From NCBI GenBank assembly GCA_916720285.1, contig CAKAQP010000069.1, positions 1 through 10,927 of the forward strand: 10,927 bases of DNA, read 5' to 3'. Each line of letters opens with the position of its first letter. Within the stretch, counting starts at the first letter, position 1. The position numbers and the translations under genes are program-made. This stretch comes from an uncultured Lachnoanaerobaculum sp. Lineage in GTDB: Bacteria > Bacillota > Clostridia > Lachnospirales > Lachnospiraceae. Positions 7,806 through 10,927 of this stretch are shown here, piece after piece. The notes under the pieces were generated by a model. That model was not told the DNA's origin, searched no databases, and saw only the letters and a program-made list of their open reading frames with translations.

Positions 7806-8364
7806 CTTCATTGTCCTCTTTGATAGTCTTTATTTTGTCTCTAAGTATAGCCGCCTGTGCAAAATCCTCTTTTTTAATCGCATCTTCAAGTTTATGTTTC
7901 AAGTTTTCAATTTTTTTGTCCTCATTATTGAAGATATTATCAATGCTGTCTGTAACTATTGATTTTGGAAGTATCTTGTCATTTTTATGATAGTTCTTAG
8001 GAATTTTACCTACATGAGTATCATTTCCATGAATTTGCTTTATATTGTCATTTATCAAAAGATTAAAAACTTCAAAGCAGTCTTTACATCCGAACATTGA
8101 GTTTTTAATAAAATCATCATAGCTCGTATTACATGTCGGACATACAATCTGTCTATATTCACTGTTCTCTTCCTTTTCAAATACATCACCCAGTATTCCT
8201 GAAAGCAGCTTTGAAAAACTGAAGTCTTTATCAAACAAACTTGAATATTGATCTATCTCTCCGGCACATTTAGAACATAAATGATGTTCATTTTTTTGAT
8301 CTCCGTCTATTATTTCAGTGTAAAAGACATTTGCTTCCCTAATTTTACATTTTTCACATAACAT
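7795..8364 (-). CDS. mcsA: McsA, zinc- and UVR-motif activator of McsB/ClpC
   Basis: McsA stimulates the McsB kinase and links it to ClpC. The 189 residues contain four CxxC pairs, CEKC at 3-6, CSKC at 30-33, CPTC at 75-78 and CKDC at 93-96, expected to bind two zinc ions. The short HVGKIPKN segment usual in the family follows, and then a C-terminal UVR motif (LKHKLEDAIKKEDFAQAAILRDKI, given here only to mark 155-178). The first zinc pair begins at residue 3 and the upstream frame closes with a stop after six codons that cannot start translation, so ATG at 8364 is the only plausible start. Its ribosome site is odd: GAGGAG lies 14 bases upstream, inside the last codons of gntR, suggesting reinitiation after the gntR stop, 8 nt away. 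The C terminus overlaps mcsB. Confidence 0.93.
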   Translation of the reverse strand: MLCEKCKIREANVFYTEIIDGDQKNEHHLCSKCAGEIDQYSSLFDKDFSFSKLLSGILGDVFEKEENSEYRQIVCPTCNTSYDDFIKNSMFGCKDCFEVFNLLINDNIKQIHGNDTHVGKIPKNYHKNDKILPKSIVTDSIDNIFNNEDKKIENLKHKLEDAIKKEDFAQAAILRDKIKTIKEDNEDVV

Positions 8365-8372
8365 CTTTGTTA

Positions 8373-8762
8373 TTACATCTCCTCAAATTCTTGTACTTCA
8401 AACTCATTATAAAGTTCATCTATAAGTTCATGCGCTTCTCTCCTCGTAACACCGTTGCATATTCCCCTTGCCACAACTACTCCGAACTCTTTTCGCATAT
8501 TATCAAGTACCCGCAGTTTGTCGGCATCCACTTTTATGACTGCACCTTTTCTTCTGTCAAGCTGTACAAAGCCTTCCCTTTTTAATGTAGCATAAGCCTT
8601 GTTTACCGTATGCATATTGATACCTATTTCTTCGGCCAATTGTCTTACAGAAGGTAAAATGTCTCCTTCGTGGTATTTGTTTGTTGCAATTCCAAATATT
8701 ATTTGATTACAAAGTTGTACATATATAGCTTCTTCACTATGAAAATCTATTATTACATCCAT
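8373..8762 (-). CDS. GntR-family regulator, short YtrA-like type
   Basis: This is a 129-residue DNA-binding protein at the head of the Clp operon, likely repressing its own promoter. The N-terminal winged helix-turn-helix spans about residues 8-80 and shows the GntR pattern: YVQLCNQIIFGI, the GDILPSVRQLAEEIGI turn, NMHTVNKAYATLKREGFV and wing LDRRKGAVI. Only about 50 helical residues follow, too few for a FadR or UTRA ligand domain, which is the layout of the YtrA subgroup. I chose ATG at 8762 because GGAG lies seven bases upstream (8770-8773); the GTG at 8768 would leave no space. The place it occupies, directly before mcsA, is where CtsR is found in many Firmicutes, and it has no CtsR features. 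Its effector, if any, cannot be read from sequence. YtrA-type proteins usually control ABC transporter operons; one lies downstream of clpC. Confidence 0.9.
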   Translation of the reverse strand: MDVIIDFHSEEAIYVQLCNQIIFGIATNKYHEGDILPSVRQLAEEIGINMHTVNKAYATLKREGFVQLDRRKGAVIKVDADKLRVLDNMRKEFGVVVARGICNGVTRREAHELIDELYNEFEVQEFEEM

Positions 8763-8813
8763 ACCCACACTCCAATATAATATAAAAATTTGTCTAATTT
8801 ATGTTTTAGGCAT

Positions 8814-8837
8814 CCTATATTAATAAGAAAATATAGG
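8814..8837. repeat. Inverted repeat in the gntR leader
   Basis: CCTATATT (8814-8821) and AATATAGG (8830-8837) are perfect 8-bp complements around an 8-nt spacer. The repeat lies between the proposed transcription start and the gntR ribosome site. It could be an operator for the GntR protein or a hairpin in the leader RNA; AT-richness means chance is possible. Confidence 0.5.
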
Positions 8838-8862
8838 TTTGCTATTTAAGTAAGTTATAAAT

Positions 8863-8881
8863 GTTATAGTGATAGTATAAC
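8863..8881. promoter_or_regulatory. Candidate GntR operator dyad over the -10 element
   Basis: The arms GTTATA and TATAAC are perfect complements separated by seven bases, giving a 19-bp dyad that covers the -10 element of the gntR promoter. A partial copy, GTTATAA, lies just beside it at 8854-8860. The position suits autorepression by the adjacent GntR-family protein. No binding evidence exists in the sequence alone. Confidence 0.45.
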
Positions 8882-8902
8882 ACAATGCTATATGAAAAAC
8901 AA
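8874..8902 (-). promoter_or_regulatory. Promoter of the gntR-mcsA-mcsB-clpC operon
   Basis: On the minus strand, TTGTTT (-35, 8897-8902) is followed after exactly 17 bases by TATACT (-10, 8874-8879), and a TG one base before the -10 makes it an extended -10 element. The start site would be near 8867, leaving a leader of about 105 nt. This is the best vegetative-type promoter in the gap for the Clp operon. Confidence 0.65.
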
Positions 8903-9074
8903 TATTTTATAGTTTGAACAGATATACACTTTATCCGACACACTTCATACTAAAAGCTGAATATAACTTTCAGTTTATATTAAGCCCGGTTGAATTGCAT
9001 AAAATTCCCATCATAATATTCGTATTTATGTACTTATCGTTACCAAAGTTCATAATTTATTAACTTTTTTCCTA

Positions 9075-9103
9075 TTGCATATATGCTCCGATTATGTTAT
9101 TAT
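9075..9103 (+). promoter_or_regulatory. Plus-strand promoter for a candidate small RNA
   Basis: TTGCAT (-35, 9075-9080), a 17-base spacer and TATTAT (-10, 9098-9103) preceded by TG with one base between give a good extended -10 promoter. It points away from gntR and toward the 3' end of the HIT gene, where no plus-strand gene exists. The start would be near 9110, right at the first hairpin described below. Confidence 0.5.
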
Positions 9104-9109
9104 ACTCTT

Positions 9110-9215
9110 CGTAGTTGAGAGTTTTCTTGCGTTGACCTCTCACTACAAAATGTGCATTATGCACTCCTATATCACTCTAACAGGGAAACAGCAGCCGCGA
9201 GGCTGCTGTTTCTCG
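9110..9215 (+). ncRNA. Candidate small RNA with three hairpins, family unknown
   Basis: Downstream of the plus-strand promoter lie three successive hairpins. The first has 10 bp with one bulged T (9111-9121 pairing with 9137-9146, 15-nt loop). The second is the perfect palindrome GTGCATTATGCAC (9152-9164). The third is the GC-rich stem at 9183-9214, which could act as terminator although the T-run after it is weak. The transcript would be about 105 nt. It matches no RNA I recognise: it lacks 6S, SRP, tmRNA, T-box or common riboswitch hallmarks. It could instead be plain intergenic DNA with a HIT-gene terminator, so this is a hypothesis. Confidence 0.35.
9183..9214. terminator. Strong hairpin, probable (possibly bidirectional) terminator
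   Basis: GAAACAGCAGCC (9185-9196) and GGCTGCTGTTTC (9201-9212) are perfect complements around the four bases GCGA, a GNRA loop when read on the plus strand. Two more outer pairs (one G-T) extend the plus-strand stem to 14 bp. It lies 13 nt past the HIT stop codon and would end that minus-strand transcript, and on the plus strand the candidate small RNA. T-richness after the stem is modest on both strands, so termination strength is uncertain. Confidence 0.6.
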
Positions 9216-9227
9216 TTGCATCAATAT

Positions 9228-9659
9228 TTATTTTTCTATGTTTAAATCTCTTCTGAAGATCTTAGCCATCTCCTCATAGTCGCTTTCTTTCAAATACTTC
9301 TTATCAGGATTCATAGTAAATGTAGAACCCCATTCATCTCCTCCCTTATATTTAGGAACTATATGCATATGTAAGTGACAGCCTGTGTCTCCATACATTC
9401 CATAGTTTACTTTGCTTGGTGCAAAAACCTTGTGTACCACTTTTGCGATTTTATTTACATCTGCAAAGAACTGATTTCTTTCTTCATCGGAAATATCAAC
9501 TATTTCACTTACATGGTCCTTATAAGCAAGTATTACTCTGCCCATCTTTGTCTGCTCTTTAAATATATATAAATATCCGCTCTTCATCCGTCCTACAGGA
9601 TATCCGAATTTATCAAGTAAATCTCCCTGTACACAGTAAGCACAATTATTGTCTTTCAT
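9228..9659 (-). CDS. HIT (histidine triad) family hydrolase
   Basis: This is a 143-residue cytosolic protein of the histidine-triad superfamily, nucleotide hydrolases or transferases acting on substrates such as AMP-lysine or dinucleoside polyphosphates. The catalytic triad motif is clear in HLHMHIVPKY, with histidines 95, 97 and 99. The upstream strand GRVILAYKDHV at 40-50 and the helix after it fit the fold. NCAYC at 5-9 gives a CxxC near the N terminus, a common zinc-site feature of HIT proteins. A GGAGAG ribosome site sits five bases before the ATG. It lies 22 nt behind the pyrC stop and is probably cotranscribed, though a role in pyrimidine synthesis is not implied. The exact substrate cannot be read from the sequence. 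Confidence 0.92.
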   Translation of the reverse strand: MKDNNCAYCVQGDLLDKFGYPVGRMKSGYLYIFKEQTKMGRVILAYKDHVSEIVDISDEERNQFFADVNKIAKVVHKVFAPSKVNYGMYGDTGCHLHMHIVPKYKGGDEWGSTFTMNPDKKYLKESDYEEMAKIFRRDLNIEK

Positions 9660-9681
9660 TTTCTCTCCTTAATTAATGTTT

Positions 9682-10927
9682 CTAATCAACATTCTCATAC
9701 ACTACATTTCCTTCACAGATAGTATAGACTATCTTACCCTGTAATGTATCTCCAAGCCATGGCGAGTTACTTGATTTGCTCTCACTCTTATCATATTTCC
9801 ATTCTTTATTTATATCAAATACTACAATATCTGCAATTTCACCCTCTCGTAATACTCCTCTGTCCATATTGTAAAGCCTTGCAGGTTGATAGCTCATTCT
9901 GTTCATAAGCTCCATTAATGTGAGATGTCCCGGTTTAACAAGATACATATATCCAAGAGAAAAGCTGGTTTCAAGCCCGATTATACCGCTTGGTGCATCA
10001 ACAAAGTTCTTATTTTTCTCTTCAGTACTGTGAGGTGCATGATCTGTTGCAATAATATCTATTGAACCGTCCTTTAGTCCTTCAATTATTGCAAGTCTGT
10101 CTTCTTCTTCTCTCAACGGAGGATTCATCTTTGCAAGTGTACCATATTTTATTACATCCTTATCTGTGAGCGTAAAATGATGTGGGGTAGCCTCAGCAAA
10201 TACACGAAGTCCTGCCTTTTTTGCCTTTCTGACAAGCTCTACACTTTCCTTTGCACTGATATGCTGTATACTTATAGTTGCACCGGTTTCTCTTGCAAGT
10301 CTGCAGTCTCTCTCAACCATTGAAATCTCAGCCTGTCTGTCCGATCCGTAAATATGTAACTCATCTGATGATGAACCATGGTTGATTCCGTTTTCTTTAA
10401 TAAACTTAGGATCCTCTTCATGAAATGAAAGCGGCATTTTAATATTTCTTGCAAGCTTCATAGCCTCTCGTGCCAGATTTTCATCAAGCAAAGGTCTTCC
10501 GTCATCTGTAAAGCCCACAGCACCGGCCTCTCTAAGTTCCTTTAAATCTGCAAGTTCTTCACCCTTCATACCCTTTGTGATACAGGCACAGGTTTTGACA
10601 TTTATCGGTGTATTTCTACCTTTTTTCATCACTTCAAATATAAGTTCAGGACTGTCGATTGCAGGCTTTGTATTTGCCATAGCAACTATTGTGGTAAATC
10701 CTCCCTTGGCTGCAGCCCTTGCTCCGCTTGCTATATCTTCTTTATATTCAAATCCCGGTTCTCTTAAATGAACATGTACATCTACAAATCCGGGTGCGGC
10801 ACAAAGTCCTGTACAATCATATACCTTAAGCCTTTCTCCGTTTGCTCTTGCCATAAGAGTTGCATCCAGGTATAAATCTTTATCTATCTTTGTGATTCTT
10901 CCCTCTGATATGAGTATATCTCTTATA
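9682..10927 (-). CDS. pyrC: Dihydroorotase (5' end outside window)
   Basis: The enzyme interconverts N-carbamoyl-aspartate and dihydroorotate, the third step of pyrimidine synthesis. The frame stays open past the internal ATG at 10854: 24 more codons, reading RDILISEGRITKIDKD and onward, encode the expected N-terminal beta strands of the family. The true start therefore lies beyond the right edge. Counted from that ATG, metal-site motifs are DVHVHLREPG (His 27 and 29), FTDDG (Asp 117-118), SFHEED (His 145), IQHIS (His 198) and TDHAPH (Asp 271, His 272), with ATPHHF and MNPPLR also present. The FTDDG motif fits type I dihydroorotases, where Asp replaces the carboxylated lysine as metal bridge. 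A HIT gene follows after 22 nt. Other amidohydrolases such as allantoinase are less likely given these motifs. Confidence 0.95.
   Translation of the reverse strand, partial: IRDILISEGRITKIDKDLYLDATLMARANGERLKVYDCTGLCAAPGFVDVHVHLREPGFEYKEDIASGARAAAKGGFTTIVAMANTKPAIDSPELIFEVMKKGRNTPINVKTCACITKGMKGEELADLKELREAGAVGFTDDGRPLLDENLAREAMKLARNIKMPLSFHEEDPKFIKENGINHGSSSDELHIYGSDRQAEISMVERDCRLARETGATISIQHISAKESVELVRKAKKAGLRVFAEATPHHFTLTDKDVIKYGTLAKMNPPLREEEDRLAIIEGLKDGSIDIIATDHAPHSTEEKNKNFVDAPSGIIGLETSFSLGYMYLVKPGHLTLMELMNRMSYQPARLYNMDRGVLREGEIADIVVFDINKEWKYDKSESKSSNSPWLGDTLQGKIVYTICEGNVVYENVD

Larger units (their letters stand above)
8763..9227. other. Gene-free region between gntR and the HIT gene
   Basis: This 465-nt AT-rich gap has no credible ORF on either strand; plus-strand ATGs run into stops within a dozen codons or so. 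From left to right it holds the gntR ribosome site, an inverted repeat (8814-8837), a minus-strand promoter with an overlapping dyad (8863-8902) and a weak AT-only hairpin (arms 8960-8966 and 8975-8981). A plus-strand promoter (9075-9103), two small hairpins and a strong GC-rich hairpin (9183-9214) follow. I see no tandem CtsR heptads and no CIRCE element. Confidence 0.8.

Noticed and set aside
8763..8768. GTG at 8768 as the start of the GntR regulator
   Set aside because: The GGAG site is one base from it but seven bases from the ATG at 8762, which is the better start.
8960..8981. AT-only inverted repeat (AATATAA and TTATATT)
   Set aside because: Seven pairs of A and T only, in AT-rich DNA, with no link to a promoter or gene; expected by chance.
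9099..9104. A perfect TATAAT on the minus strand as a distal clp operon promoter
   Set aside because: No -35-like sequence is found at 16-18 bases upstream, whereas the promoter at 8874-8902 is much better formed.
9131..9140. A CtsR-like half-site (GGTCAA on the minus strand)
   Set aside because: CtsR binds tandem heptads; only one imperfect copy is present, and it lies inside the arm of a hairpin far upstream of the promoter.
10854..10854. ATG at 10854 as the start of dihydroorotase
   Set aside because: The frame continues upstream without a stop to the window edge and encodes the conserved N-terminal strands of the family, so this Met is internal.

Overview
The window is a low-GC, AT-rich stretch typical of Clostridia, and every gene I can support lies on the minus strand. 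The gene set (mcsA-mcsB-clpC, an archaeal-type PurO, a short YtrA-like GntR regulator) and the strong Shine-Dalgarno sites suggest a Lachnospiraceae-like Firmicute. The genus is not determinable by eye, and the family assignment is inference.

In transcription order (high to low coordinates) the window opens with two genes. These are the 5'-truncated dihydroorotase gene (pyrC, running off the right edge) and a HIT-family hydrolase 22 nt behind it. A 465-nt gene-free gap (8763-9227) follows. It holds a hairpin that can end the HIT transcript, a candidate plus-strand small RNA with its own extended -10 promoter, and a well-formed minus-strand promoter with an overlapping dyad for the next operon.

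The second unit is gntR-mcsA-mcsB-clpC (8762 to 4272), with junctions of 8 nt, an 11-nt overlap and 12 nt, closed by a strong intrinsic terminator. It encodes the Clp protein-quality-control module: McsA (zinc/UVR activator), McsB (protein-arginine kinase) and ClpC (AAA+ unfoldase that feeds ClpP). A GntR-family protein stands where CtsR is expected. McsB carries substitutions at several positions known to matter for catalysis and phosphoarginine sensing, although the fold signatures are intact.

The third unit (4115 to the left edge) encodes a MacB/LolD-type ABC ATPase, a secreted multi-Ig/CARDB-like protein anchored by a C-terminal membrane helix, a MacB/FtsX-type permease, and then an archaeal-type IMP cyclohydrolase (purO, truncated by the left edge). 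The genes are separated by 5, 0 and 8 nt, so they are probably translated in a coupled way. The first three look like a tripartite export or envelope system in which the Ig-like protein occupies the place of a membrane-fusion protein. PurO looks like a purine gene that has joined the operon.

I see no tRNA, rRNA, CRISPR array, insertion sequence or prophage gene. The most interesting items are the altered McsB beside a non-CtsR regulator, the candidate small RNA between the HIT gene and gntR, and the ABC/Ig-like protein system coupled to purO.
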